Positions 27,507 through 37,200 of a stretch of 53,108 nt of DNA are shown in pieces. The number at the start of each line of letters is the position of its first letter. The stretch's first letter is position 1. Source of the stretch: Acidobacteriaceae bacterium (GTDB lineage Bacteria > Acidobacteriota > Terriglobia > Terriglobales > Acidobacteriaceae); NCBI GenBank assembly GCA_003151985.1, contig PLZC01000254.1:7459-60566 (forward strand). Reading direction: 5' to 3'. The notes below the pieces were generated by a model. The model made no database searches, had not been told where the DNA came from, and saw only the letters and a program-made list of their open reading frames with translations. Both the position numbers and the translations under genes were made by a program.

Positions 27507-29849
27507 TCAGCGAGCCACGGCGATAGGAACCCGGGATTGGTCGGCCTCGGGCGGGATTGCAGAGCCCGCGGCCGGTCCGTGCCACACTCCGCCGCCGTAC
27601 GTGGTGATGTAGATTTGCGTGGCGTCGTTGGGGTCGAGAATAACTCGATGGCCCCACTTGAAGTCGTAACCCCTGATGCGCGCCCAATGGACCCCGCGGT
27701 CCGTTGACCGATAGGCCGCGGCGTCAAAACCGGCCATGTAGAGAGTGTCGGGATTGTGCGGGTCGATGGTCAGGTCATAGACGTGCTGCGACTTTGTAAA
27801 GAGGGGTTGCCAGGTCTTGCCTCCATTATCGGAGGCATACACGCCGCCGTTCCGGTCCGCGTCATCTTCTTCCTGTCCCCACGCAGTGAGATAGAGCCGC
27901 TGCGGGTCGCGCGGATCGATTTCCAGACCGGTCGGCCCCGTGACACCTGCAGGCAGTTCGACGCGCTGCCAGTGATCCGCCTTGTCGGTTGAGCGGTAGA
28001 GCGTCCCGACTCCGGACGGAGAGCGCTCTTTGCCCTCGCTGCGACGGGATACAACGAGGTAGAGCGACCCGTCCTGAGACGGAGTGACGCGCCAGGCGAA
28101 CGGTTCTTCGCCAACGATTCCGGTGTTCTTTTCGCTCCAGGTGCGGCCGTTGTCGGTCGACTTGTACACTCCGCGGCCAAAGGCGCACGCGTAGAGGGTG
28201 CGGCTGCCGGCGGGGCTGGAGGGATCGAGAAGAATGTGGGTGATGGAATCCGGTGGAAGGCCTGTCCCGCTCGGCTGCCAGTGGTTGCCGCCATCGGTTG
28301 ATACGGCCACGCCACCGGTAAAATGTCGCGGGCTGCGGCTTCGCCACATCTTGGGACGAGGAAGATCGTGCGCGCCGCTGAAGGCCCCCCAAACGAGGCC
28401 GCGCTGGGTCGGGTCGAAGGCGAGCCAGTAGGTGGTGTTGCGCCAGGCCTCGGGGACTCCTTCAGTGGTGCTTCGCCAGGATTGCCCGCGATCCGCGCTC
28501 TGAAAGAGGCCCATGTCCGTGTTGTCCATGTAGATGTGGCGCAAATCGAAGGGATCGAATTGCACGCCGTAGTTTGTGGTTACATCGAGGCCGCGTGAGG
28601 TCCAACGGTCGTCGCCGGCTCGCTTGGAGTTCATCTCCTGCCAGGTTGCCCCGCCGTCGAGAGTGCGATATGTGCGGAAGAGGTCGCTCGCGTAGACAAC
28701 GTCCGGGTTGGCAGGCGCCACCGCCAGGCTGTAGGGCGTGTCAAACCAGATGTTCTCGTTCCCCTGCCCGGCACGCTGTTCGATCCAGGTTGCGTCCAGG
28801 TTTGTGGATGGCTGGTTCGATTCTTTGAATACGATCTTCCACGTGTGGCCGCCGTCCGTGGTCTTGGCGATGCCGTTGAACAGGTTCGCTTTCCCCTCAC
28901 CGATTTGAAGGCCGCGAAACCCTGCATAAGCGAATTCCGGATGGCGGTCGCTGGCCGCAATGGCCTCAAACTTGCCGGCCGTTTGTTGGAGTTCGAGCGT
29001 GACCGTTGCAAAGTGCCGGCCGGAATCCTGGGAAAGGTAGACTTTTCCGTCCTGGCCGGTCGCATAGATCCAGACCGAGTCTTTGGATTGGCCGGCGCTG
29101 GCCGCCCGGAAGCCGGATGGAATGCCGCCCAGCTCAGTCGAGCTTCCATCGGGCGCGATGCGATAGGCGACAGAGCCGGACAATGCGATCAGACCGTAAT
29201 CCTTCGCAGCGAGGAATAGGACGCTTTGGGGCAAGGTTGCCAGGCGATTCCAGGAGATTCCGCCGTCTGCAGAGGAGACGACTACCGCGGGTTGTCCCTT
29301 GCGATGAAAAGCAAGATAAAGGTGCTCCGGCCCCTTGCCGCCATCTTTCGGCGGAGCGATTGCAAGTGCAGAAATATCGCCGCCGGGATAGGCTGGATCG
29401 CTCGAGGTCAGACTATAGTCGGAGTGATCGCCGAGTTGATGTTCGACCGTGTTGCTGCCGGGGCTGGGAAATACCATCTTCCAGGTTCGCCCGGCGTCGC
29501 TCGTCCGCCATAGGGCCGCGTTCCCGGCATAAATTACCTGTGGGTCCACGGGATCGAATGCGAGTACATCGATGCCGCCGCGGAGATTGAACATGTGCCA
29601 TGACAGGCCGTCGTCGCTGGTCACGTACCCGCCGGTCATATCGCAATGTTCAACAACAAGATGCGAATTGAAGGGACTAATCGTTGGCCCGATGGTGGTG
29701 CCGCCCCCGCCGGGGCCGACTATCTCCCAGCCGCCGGAGCCTGGCTCTTGCGCGAAGCCGGCAAGCGAGGTGAAAGCCAGAAGGATCGCGAAACTCAACC
29801 CTTGTCCGATACCGATATTCAACCGCATTTTCATTGTTCCCGCTTTCAT
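27507..29849 (-). CDS. Exported Asp-box beta-propeller protein, GH74-like (paralogue 2)
   Basis: This 780-residue secreted protein has about twelve Asp-box motifs (TSDAGRTW, SADGGISW, TTDGGHTW, STDNGRTW and others) along its length, as expected for a double propeller. The mature N-terminus WEIVGPGGGGTTIG leads to HCDMTGGY with Asp70, equal to the candidate catalytic Asp of the protein at 4512. It is very similar to the protein at 31685 over nearly the entire length, including runs such as AGFRGLQIGEGK and LFNGIAKTTDGGHTWKIVF. The start is placed at 29849 because the paralogue also begins MKA there; ATG 29834 is possible. It ends 104 bases before the alpha-galactosidase-like start, with the glycosidase-like gene upstream overlapping its extended frame. 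Confidence 0.8.
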   Translation of the reverse strand: MKAGTMKMRLNIGIGQGLSFAILLAFTSLAGFAQEPGSGGWEIVGPGGGGTTIGPTISPFNSHLVVEHCDMTGGYVTSDDGLSWHMFNLRGGIDVLAFDPVDPQVIYAGNAALWRTSDAGRTWKMVFPSPGSNTVEHQLGDHSDYSLTSSDPAYPGGDISALAIAPPKDGGKGPEHLYLAFHRKGQPAVVVSSADGGISWNRLATLPQSVLFLAAKDYGLIALSGSVAYRIAPDGSSTELGGIPSGFRAASAGQSKDSVWIYATGQDGKVYLSQDSGRHFATVTLELQQTAGKFEAIAASDRHPEFAYAGFRGLQIGEGKANLFNGIAKTTDGGHTWKIVFKESNQPSTNLDATWIEQRAGQGNENIWFDTPYSLAVAPANPDVVYASDLFRTYRTLDGGATWQEMNSKRAGDDRWTSRGLDVTTNYGVQFDPFDLRHIYMDNTDMGLFQSADRGQSWRSTTEGVPEAWRNTTYWLAFDPTQRGLVWGAFSGAHDLPRPKMWRSRSPRHFTGGVAVSTDGGNHWQPSGTGLPPDSITHILLDPSSPAGSRTLYACAFGRGVYKSTDNGRTWSEKNTGIVGEEPFAWRVTPSQDGSLYLVVSRRSEGKERSPSGVGTLYRSTDKADHWQRVELPAGVTGPTGLEIDPRDPQRLYLTAWGQEEDDADRNGGVYASDNGGKTWQPLFTKSQHVYDLTIDPHNPDTLYMAGFDAAAYRSTDRGVHWARIRGYDFKWGHRVILDPNDATQIYITTYGGGVWHGPAAGSAIPPEADQSRVPIAVAR

Positions 29850-29896
29850 AGGCATCGGACGGACTGCCGGACCGTTAACCCGATCTGGGCCGACCG

Positions 29897-31630
29897 CTAC
29901 GGACGCTTCGAAACAAGATCTCCGAATGCCCCCAGAAGCTTGTACTTGGTCGACCACGTTGTGTACATGATCCCGGCCGCGTTCGGCGTGCCATCCATTG
30001 CTTCCAGCCAGCCTTCGGGATCCTTGAGGTCCTCTCCATCGTAGTAGGATCCAGCAATCGTCTTGAAGCCTCGCGATGAAAAGAAGTCCAGGCTCTCACG
30101 CCGCTTGTCGAAATACCACAGGATCAATCCCATATCCTTCGGCAGATACTGCCACGTGTTCTCCAGCGACCCGTCGACGAAGTAATACTGGCGAACCGAG
30201 TTGTGGTTGGGGTCGAACATATCCGACCATATGTAGACTTCGGCTTTTGGGTTGGCCGCGCGCACTTGGTTGTAGAGCCACTGCGTCACTTGGCCGAGAA
30301 GCTCCGCCGCAGGCAAATTCCTGCTTCGGCATGCCTCGCAACGGTTAAGCAGGCGTACCTCATCGATGCCCAGGAAATATCGCTTCGGGGCCAGGTACTT
30401 CTCAATCAGCGGAATCTGCTGCTTCCATATTTCGTACGTCTGTGCCTCCGACGGACACGCGGAGACCTGATCGTTATAGATGGTTGTGCCGTGATAGTAG
30501 CTGACGCGCAACCGTGCGCCATTCTTGATCCGGGTCGCTGGAACCAAGCGAATGGAGGGCATTTCGTGAGTCCATTGGAAATCGAGATTCGGGTCGCTTA
30601 CTACGGCAAAGTCGCGGCCCTCCTCGGCGACGATTCCGGTGGCCTCGTCGTGCACAGTCAGAGGCGTGCCCTTGCGCCGGACCACGTTCATCAGGCCCAC
30701 CTCTTCGATCGCCACATCGTCAACCCAGACCTTGCCTTTTACGCCTTCGAAGACACCGAAGTTCAACTCTATGCGATCGGCGTACCAACTGTTGAATGCG
30801 GTTGTCACCTGTCGCCAGTCTGAAGTTGGAGCCGGAGCGGGCGGTTCGAAGGGACACAAGTCGCGCCCATCGGACGTGAACGCCTTGATGCTGAACAGCC
30901 CTGCCGGGTCAACATCTTCCGTTTTGACCCATGCGCTCACGCGATAGCACCTATTGGGGGTCACGCGAATCGCCTGCACCACTCGTGCGATGCCTGCCTT
31001 CGTATCGCCGAAGTTCTCGATCCGCAGTGAGGCCTTGCCGCCATGAGAAGCATTTGTGTCGACGAAGGTCTTCTTGCCAGGATCGTCCTGTTTATCGAAA
31101 GCGCTGAACCGGTCGCCTTCAAATTGTTCAAAGCCGCCGTTTTCGAGCTTTGCCGGCGAGTCCGCGACAAAGCGGGCCACTCCATCCTGCACGACGAACA
31201 GAGCGTCCTTTACCAGCATGCCTTCAGCCAGATTCTTGTTGTGTTCCAGGATGGCTCCGCCGTAGCCGATGTTGAATCCGGACGGAATGATTTCAAGATG
31301 ATAGCTATCGGCAATCGCCTTGACCTTGCGCAGACGTTCCAGGTATTCCGGCGGCCAGAGGCCGATGCGGTCCATGCCCGACAAGACAATCGCAGTCAAG
31401 CCATGTTCCGATGCCGTCCGCGCGATTTCACGCACTTCCTCAACGTCCTTGTCGGTTTTGAAGGAGCTGCTCACGTAGACCCAACGGTCAGGGTAGATTT
31501 TCTTCTGCTTCGCTGCGTCAAGGCCCATTCGCGCAAAAGCGGGCGCGCTCATTCCTGTCGCGAGCATTGTGCCCGCCGCCAGCTTCACAAAAGTGCGACG
31601 GTCAGTTCCGTAGTTTGAGTCGTATGTCAT
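29897..31630 (-). CDS. Tat-exported putative glycosidase with inserted carbohydrate-binding-like domain
   Basis: This 577-residue protein has a Tat signal (DRRTFVKLAAGTMLATGM). Residues about 45-140 begin a barrel (RWVYVSSSFKTDKDVEEV, GLTAIVLSGMDRIGLWP, LEIIPSGFNIGYGG). Residues about 160-290 look like an inserted jelly-roll CBM: NGGFEQFEGD, GKASLRIENFG, CYRVSAWVKTEDV, YADRIELNFGVFEG and VWVDDVAIEEV. The barrel then resumes with RYFLGIDEVRLLNRCEAC and VYIWSDMFDPNHN, placing acidic residues at strand ends as in retaining barrels. I cannot assign a GH family; distant resemblance to GH20-like barrels is possible. It lies between two propeller paralogues in one leftward operon. Ribosome site GGTGG precedes the ATG by four bases. 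Periplasmic glycan cleavage is inferred. Confidence 0.68.
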   Translation of the reverse strand: MTYDSNYGTDRRTFVKLAAGTMLATGMSAPAFARMGLDAAKQKKIYPDRWVYVSSSFKTDKDVEEVREIARTASEHGLTAIVLSGMDRIGLWPPEYLERLRKVKAIADSYHLEIIPSGFNIGYGGAILEHNKNLAEGMLVKDALFVVQDGVARFVADSPAKLENGGFEQFEGDRFSAFDKQDDPGKKTFVDTNASHGGKASLRIENFGDTKAGIARVVQAIRVTPNRCYRVSAWVKTEDVDPAGLFSIKAFTSDGRDLCPFEPPAPAPTSDWRQVTTAFNSWYADRIELNFGVFEGVKGKVWVDDVAIEEVGLMNVVRRKGTPLTVHDEATGIVAEEGRDFAVVSDPNLDFQWTHEMPSIRLVPATRIKNGARLRVSYYHGTTIYNDQVSACPSEAQTYEIWKQQIPLIEKYLAPKRYFLGIDEVRLLNRCEACRSRNLPAAELLGQVTQWLYNQVRAANPKAEVYIWSDMFDPNHNSVRQYYFVDGSLENTWQYLPKDMGLILWYFDKRRESLDFFSSRGFKTIAGSYYDGEDLKDPEGWLEAMDGTPNAAGIMYTTWSTKYKLLGAFGDLVSKRP

Positions 31631-31684
31631 GATCCACCTGCTTCCATTCCTGGGGAGGGCTCCTTAAGCGAAGTGTCTGTGCCG

Positions 31685-34051
31685 TTAGTGGGCGACCGGT
31701 ACGGGAGTCACAACAGCCTCGGGTGGATTCGCGGCGCCAACTGCCGGGCCGTGCCACACTCCGCCGCCGTATGTGGTGATGTAGATTTGGGTTTGGTCGT
31801 TGGGGTCGATGAGAATTCGGTTGCCTTGCTTGAAGTCATAGCCCTTGATGCGTGTCCAATGAGCGCCACGATCCGTCGAGCGGTAGGCGGCAACGTCGGA
31901 GCCAGTGAAGTAGAGCGTGTCGGGATGGTTCGGATCGATAGTCACGTCGTAGACGTGCTGCAGTTCCGTGAAGAGGGCCCGCCAGGTCTTGCCTCCGTCA
32001 TCGCTGGCAAAGACACCGCCGTTCTCATCGGCGGCCTCGCCCATCCGGCCCCAGGCGCTGAGGTAGAGGCGCAGAGAATCGCGTGGGTCAATCTCCAGTC
32101 CGGTTGGCCCGGTCACGCCAGCAGGGAGCGCGATGCGTTGCCAGTGTTCCGCCTTGTCCGTCGAGCGGTAAACCGCTCCAGCTCCAGACAATGAGCGGTC
32201 CAAGCCCTCGCTGCGACGGGAGACGACAAGGTAGAGAGACCCGTCCTGGGACGCAGTGATGCGCCAGGCGAGAGGTTCTTCGCCGATAATGCCGTTGTTC
32301 TTCCTGGTCCAGCTTCGGCCGTTGTCAGTGGACTTGTAAACGCCCAGACCAAACGCGCAAGCATACAGAACGCGATTGCCGGCGGGACTCGCTGGGTCGA
32401 GGAGAATGTGGGTAATTGAGTGCGTCGGAATTCCCGGTCCGCTGGGCTCCCAGTGATTGCCGCCGTCGGTTGAGACGCCAACGCCGCCGGTGAACTGCCC
32501 GGTGCCGCGGCCTCGCCACATCTTGGGGTGAGGCAGATCGTGAGTGCCGCTGAAGGCTGCCCAGATGAGACCTCGCTGGCTGGGATCGAAAGCGAGCCAG
32601 TAGGTGGTGTTGCGCCAATCTTCAGAAATACCCTCTGACGTGCTGCGCCAGGATTTTCCCCCGTTCGTGCTCTGGAAGAGTCCCATGTCGGTGTTATCGA
32701 TAAAGATGTGCTGCGAATCGAAGGGGTCGAACTGCACGCCGTAGTTGGTTGTTAAATCGACGCCGCGAGAGACCCAACTGCCGTCGTCCAATCCCTTTGA
32801 ATTCGTCTCCTGCCAGATTGCGCCGCCGTCCAGCGTGCGATACGTGCGGAACAGGTCGGTCGCATAAACGACCGCGGGGTTATTGGGCGCCACACCCAGG
32901 CCGGAAGGCGCGTCGAACCAGATTGAAGTGTTCTCCTGCCTCGCGCGCTGCTCCACCCATGTCCCGCTCAGATTGGCCGCAGCGTGGTCCGATTCCTTGA
33001 AAACAATCTTCCACGTGTGCCCGCCGTCCGTGGTCTTGGCGATGCCGTTGAACAGGTTCTCCTTGCCCTCGCCGATTTGAAGCCCGCGGAAGCCGGCATA
33101 GGCAAATTCCGGATGACGATCGCAAGCGGCGATGGCTTCAAAGTTGCCGGCCGTTTGTTGGAGTTTGGGCGTGACCGGTCGAAAGTGCAGGCCGGAATCC
33201 TGGGAGAGATAGACCTTTCCGTCCTGGCCCGTTGCATAGATCCAGACCGCGCCACCGGAATGTGCCGAGCTTGCCGCTCGAATCCCGGATGGGATGCTGC
33301 CCAATTCAGTGGTGCTTCCATCGTTAGCGATGCGGTAGGCACCAGATCCGGATAGGACGATCAGGCCGGAGTCCTGCGAGGTGAGTAGCAGGACACGCTG
33401 GGGCAGGGTTGCCACACGCGTCCAGGAAATGCCGCCGTCCGCGGAGGCAACAATCACCGCTACATCGGGCTGGCCGCTCACATCGATGCGGGAATGGCCC
33501 CTCGGTTGAAAGGAGAGATAAAGATGCTCCCGCCCTTCTTGGCCATCTTTCCCGGGAGCGATGACGATGGCAGTGATATCCCCTCCAGGGTAGGCTGGAT
33601 CGCCCGAGGTCAGGCTGTAGTTCGCGCGGTCGCCGATCTGGTGCTCGACAGTGTTGCGAGCGGGGTTGGGGAAGACCATCTTCCACGTCTGCCCCAGGTC
33701 GCTGCTGCGCCACAGGGCAGCATTCGCAGCGTAGATCGTTCGCGGGTCCACCGGATCGAAGGCGAATGCCGAGATCCCCTCGCGGAGATTGAACATGTGC
33801 CAGGAAAGGCCGCTGTTGAGGGTAACATAGTCGCCGGTCATGTCCGAGGCCTCAACGGCAATCCGGGAATCGTGAGGACTGATCGTCGGGTAGTAGGTTG
33901 TGCCGCCTCCGCCGGGACCGATGATTTTCCAGCTAGTAGCGCCCGGCTTTTGGGTGGATCCGGCGAGCGTGACAATGGAAAGCAGAATTGCGAGACCCGG
34001 CGTCAGGCTTCCGTACCTTTTCGACCTCATCCGCCAGGCCCTCGCTTTCAT
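31685..34051 (-). CDS. Exported Asp-box beta-propeller protein, GH74-like (paralogue 3)
   Basis: This 788-residue secreted protein is a close paralogue of the protein at 27507 and a distant one of that at 4512. It carries about twelve Asp-box motifs (SSDLGQTW, SADGGISW, TTDGGHTW, STDNGRSW, SDDGGKTW). The N-terminal candidate catalytic Asp is again residue 70, but in SDMTGDY rather than CDMTG, so the Cys is not essential to the family while the Asp is constant. Start 34051 follows GGAAAG and aligns with the paralogue start. It heads the leftward operon with the genes at 29897, 27507 and probably 24923. Its promoter region is shared with the divergent gene at 34271 and holds two TTTTATT-type motifs. 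Hydrolysis of a beta-glucan backbone or binding are both possible. Confidence 0.8.
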   Translation of the reverse strand: MKARAWRMRSKRYGSLTPGLAILLSIVTLAGSTQKPGATSWKIIGPGGGGTTYYPTISPHDSRIAVEASDMTGDYVTLNSGLSWHMFNLREGISAFAFDPVDPRTIYAANAALWRSSDLGQTWKMVFPNPARNTVEHQIGDRANYSLTSGDPAYPGGDITAIVIAPGKDGQEGREHLYLSFQPRGHSRIDVSGQPDVAVIVASADGGISWTRVATLPQRVLLLTSQDSGLIVLSGSGAYRIANDGSTTELGSIPSGIRAASSAHSGGAVWIYATGQDGKVYLSQDSGLHFRPVTPKLQQTAGNFEAIAACDRHPEFAYAGFRGLQIGEGKENLFNGIAKTTDGGHTWKIVFKESDHAAANLSGTWVEQRARQENTSIWFDAPSGLGVAPNNPAVVYATDLFRTYRTLDGGAIWQETNSKGLDDGSWVSRGVDLTTNYGVQFDPFDSQHIFIDNTDMGLFQSTNGGKSWRSTSEGISEDWRNTTYWLAFDPSQRGLIWAAFSGTHDLPHPKMWRGRGTGQFTGGVGVSTDGGNHWEPSGPGIPTHSITHILLDPASPAGNRVLYACAFGLGVYKSTDNGRSWTRKNNGIIGEEPLAWRITASQDGSLYLVVSRRSEGLDRSLSGAGAVYRSTDKAEHWQRIALPAGVTGPTGLEIDPRDSLRLYLSAWGRMGEAADENGGVFASDDGGKTWRALFTELQHVYDVTIDPNHPDTLYFTGSDVAAYRSTDRGAHWTRIKGYDFKQGNRILIDPNDQTQIYITTYGGGVWHGPAVGAANPPEAVVTPVPVAH

Positions 34052-34177
34052 GGCTTTCCGACTGACATCCCGCATTACCCTGAATTTTGATCCGTGCAGT
34101 CTCTCAAAGTACAAGTATATGAAGGATTATACATAGTAAAAGACGACAAAAGTAGGCATAAGAATAATGTATACTTG

Positions 34178-34215
34178 CCAAATAAAACACTCCGTTCGAA
34201 ATAAAACGAACGAAG
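34178..34215. promoter_or_regulatory. Putative DeoR/AgaR-type operator between divergent propeller and DUF5107 genes
   Basis: AATAAAAC occurs at 34181-34188 and again at 34200-34207. The second copy lies inside an inverted repeat, CGTTCG (34193-34198) with CGAACG (34207-34212). Position in the divergent promoter region and similarity to four other sites support a regulatory role. Confidence 0.5.
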
Positions 34216-34270
34216 CACAGTTCCATTCTCTGCTGCCTGAACGAAGGGCTTCGCGAGGAAACGGGGATTC

Positions 34271-37200
34271 ATGAAGGTATCGTCTTGCTTGGCCTTGTTG
34301 TTGGCCGGAACAACGCTCTCTGCGGTTTGCCAACCTGCTGCAACTCAAGTGAAGGTCTGGCAAGGCACGCTTGCCCTGGCCGCCTATGAAGAGGGCCAGC
34401 CGGATCCGAACCCTCCGTTCGATAGCTATCAGACAAACAGCTTCAACTATCCCTATACGCTGAGAACGAACCTCACCGGCGTGAAGGCAGACCACGCGTG
34501 GCGTGCGATATTTCTCGAGAATGAATATCTGAAGTGCTCCGTGTTGCCGGATATCGGCGGCCACCTCTACACGTGCATCGACAAGATCAGCGGCCAGCCG
34601 ATGTTCTACGCCAACCCTTCGATCAAGAAAGCACAGATCGGGTACCGCGGAGCTTGGGCCGCATTCGGCATCGAATTCAACTTTCCCGTCTCGCATAATT
34701 GGGTCTCCATGTCGCCGGTGGACTTTGCCTATGCGTCCCATGACGACGGAAGTGCGTCGGTTTGGGTGGGCAACATCGATCGACCATACGGCATGCAATG
34801 GGGAGTGGAACTGGTCTTGAGGCCCGGCTCCACGCTATTGGAAGAGAAGGTGACCCTCTGTAACCGCAGCGACATTCGTCATCGCTACTATTGGTGGAAC
34901 AACGCCGGCATCCAGGTATGGGACGATTCGCGTGTTGAATACCCCATGCGCTTTGTCGCCGCTCATGGGTTCGCGGACGTACATCCATGGCCAATCGACG
35001 CGGAGGGCAAGGACCTGAGAATTATCAAGAATCAGACCGACGGACCAGTGTCGGTCTTCGCGCATGGAACCCATGAACCGTTCATGGGCATCTGGCATCC
35101 CCACACGAAGACAGGGATCGTTCATTACGCAGAATATGGCGACCTGCCAGGCAAGAAGATCTGGTCATGGGGCGTCGATAAGGCGGACCTTGAATGGCGC
35201 ACCAATCTTTCCGATAACAACAGCGCTTACGCTGAAGTGCAGGCGGGCCTCTTCCGCAATCAGGAAACATATGCGTTTCTAGAGCCGGGGCAGACCATTC
35301 GCTTTAGCGAATTCTGGATGCCGGCGCGTGGGACGGGTGGAATATCCCGGGCGAATAAAACTGGCGTGGTTCATTTCGATGTGCAAGGCTCCAATGTCGC
35401 AGTGGCGTTGAATGTGAATGAACGCATACAAGGCGCGCAGGTTTCACTGACGCAGAATGGAACCTCTCTCTGGGCTGGAACCACGGACCTGACGCCGGAG
35501 ACAACCTGGACACATTCTGTCCCAATCAATGAACCGGCCGGAAAGATAACGTTCGAGTTGAAGGATCGCACGGGCGACTCGCTATTGAAGCAGACCGACG
35601 GCGAGTACGATTGGGACCCGGTATCGACGATTAAAACGGGGCGTAACGAAGCGTTGCGGTTTCCTGAGCCGGCGGCCAGGACTACAGACGACTGGCTGCA
35701 GGTGGGCAGAAATCAGGAGTTGGGCGGAAAGGCTGTAGTTGCACTTGCAACATATGAGAGCGCGCTCAAGAAGTATCCGCAAAGCCAGTCGCTCGAGGTT
35801 GCCGCAGGAAGATTGGCCGCGTCTTTACAGCGATTCGGCGAAGCAGAACGATTGCTGATTCCGGCGCAAATGCGTGAGACGTCCAATTCAGAGATAGGCT
35901 ATTACCTGGGAATTGCCGAAGAGGGACTGGGACACGCGCGCGAGGCCCAGGCATCTTATGAGGTCGCTTACCGTCAAGCTGACCTACGCGCCCCGGCTGC
36001 GATCCGCCTGGCAGAATTGCGGGCGCGGGAAGGCGACCTGCGGAGTGCAGCGCTCTTCTTGCAATCGGCCGTGGAAGCACAGCCCGCCAACGTTCGTGCA
36101 CAAGAGGAATTGGAGGCCGTACTCCGCGCGTTGGGGAAAGACTCTGAAGCGGACCGTTTGGCGAGTCTGAGTCTAAGCGCGAACCCGCTGAGCGCCTTCT
36201 TGAAAGAAGACACCGTGAAAACGGACCTGCAATCCATGGCGGCCGATCCTTACCGCGTCCTTCGAGTGGCGGCTGAGTACATGCAGCTTGGCCTCTATAA
36301 AAAGGCTCTGACCGTTCTCGATCGAACCTATCCTTCTGTGCCCGCAGACCAAAGTGAACCTTGCTCGGTGTTGCCACAGAAGCACCCATTGGTGCTCTAC
36401 TACGCCGCGTACTGCAAGCAAAAACTCGGCGCCGATGCGCGGCAGAACTGGCAGGCAGCGTCAGAGCTTTCCGTGAAACTCGTATTCCCTTCCACGGATA
36501 CCGACAGAATTGTATTGGACGCCGCTCTGGCCGCGAACGATAGAGATGCCACCGTTCATTACCTGCTCGGCACCCTGCTCTTTTCCAAGGGGCAAATCGA
36601 CCAGGGGATGGCCCATTGGGAGAAGGCAAAACAGCTTGCTCCAAACTTGCAGGTCATCGATGTGGACATGGGAAATGCGTTGCTGAGGATGAAAGGCGAC
36701 CCAAAAAGCGCGCTGGCCGCATTCCGTGAGGCGATTCGCAATGACCAGGAAAACCCGGAAGGTTACGCCGGCCTGGATGAAGCAATGAGCGTGACGGGAG
36801 CCTCGGCCGCAGAGCGTGCAACCGTCCTGTCTCAATATCCTTCCGCCGACGCCAAAGATTCAAAGATGCCTGCGAGCCTGGTCTATCAGCTTGCGTTGAC
36901 GCGGGCTGAAGCGGCGCAGTACGGACCCGCTCTCGCGCTTTTCAAGGATCGATTCTTCGCCAGCGAAGAGGGGGGAACAACATCCGGACAGGTCTTGTTC
37001 GAGGTCAAGTTGATGCAGGCTGAAGCGTGGGCCAAGGCACACAACTGCACCGAGGCACAAGGTCTGCTTGACGGCAAGAACCTGGATGGAAGCTCGCCGC
37101 GGGAGTACCTGAAACTCGCTGAAATTGCACGCAGTTGCGGCCGCACTAAGGAGTCCGAGGACCTGTTGCGTAAAGCCGCGACAGGCGTCGATGAGGCGGA

